A stretch of DNA of 7,210 nt from Paracoccaceae bacterium (GTDB taxonomy: Bacteria; Pseudomonadota; Alphaproteobacteria; Rhodobacterales; Rhodobacteraceae). The stretch's first letter is position 1. The number at the start of each line of letters is the position of its first letter. The translations under genes and the position numbers were made by a program. The notes under the pieces are model-generated. The model was not told the DNA's origin, did not search any database, and saw only the letters and a list, made by a program, of their open reading frames with translations. Of the stretch, positions 7,136 to 7,210 are shown in pieces. Location: positions 1-7,210 of the forward strand of contig DOIS01000155.1 of assembly GCA_003511785.1 (NCBI GenBank), given 5' to 3'.

Positions 7136-7210
7136 GAGGGGGGGGGCTGCCCCCCCCCCCCTGGGGGGGCCCCCCCGGGGGGTATGGGGAAAAGAAGAAG
7201 GGGGGGGGGC
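7136..7210. other. G/C homopolymer tail, probably a corrupted contig end
   Basis: This stretch is made almost entirely of runs: 9 G (7138-7146), 12 C (7150-7161), 7 G (7163-7169), 7 C (7170-7176), 6 G (7177-7182) and 10 G (7200-7209). Nothing else in the window looks like this. The order of blocks, with CCCCGGGG then TAT, a G-rich block and AAAAGAAGAAG (7183-7200), resembles an intergenic repeat I recall from Rhodobacterales genomes. In that repeat a C/G block is followed by TATTT, GG and an AGAAGAAG end. If so, T or mixed bases have probably been misread as G. No gene is supported here. Confidence 0.55.

Overview
The window is high in G+C and strongly codon-biased, with tightly packed ATGA-overlapping genes. 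It reads as chromosomal DNA of an alphaproteobacterium. I would guess Rhodobacterales (Roseobacter/Paracoccus type) from the protein sequences and from a repeat-like tail at the right edge. That taxonomic call is from recognition, not from a search.

Layout: positions 1-71 may hold the 5' end of a divergent minus-strand gene cut by the window edge. Positions 72-444 are non-coding. They contain three short dyads, a good match to a sigma-54 (RpoN) -24/-12 promoter at 347-361, and a short leader with a GC hairpin. From 445 to 7073 six plus-strand genes follow with almost no spacing: livH-type permease (TTG start), livM-type permease, livG-type ATPase, livF-type ATPase, a 628-residue AMP-forming acyl-CoA synthetase, and a secreted type I periplasmic binding protein. 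A perfect 10-bp hairpin with a GCAA loop and a T-tract at 7096-7124 ends the unit. The last ~75 bases (7136-7210) are abnormal G/C homopolymer runs, probably a badly read contig end.

The genes make one complete HAAT-family (branched-chain amino acid type) ABC importer with a CoA ligase inserted between the ATPase and binding-protein genes. The binding protein captures a ligand in the periplasm, LivH/LivM form the channel, and LivG/LivF hydrolyse ATP. The ligase can convert an imported carboxylic acid to its CoA thioester and trap it. The ligase has no use for an amino acid such as leucine, so the best inference is uptake and activation of a fatty, dicarboxylic or aromatic acid, although the transporter genes would normally be annotated as branched-chain amino acid uptake. 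No regulator, beta-oxidation or ring-cleavage gene lies in the window to narrow the substrate.
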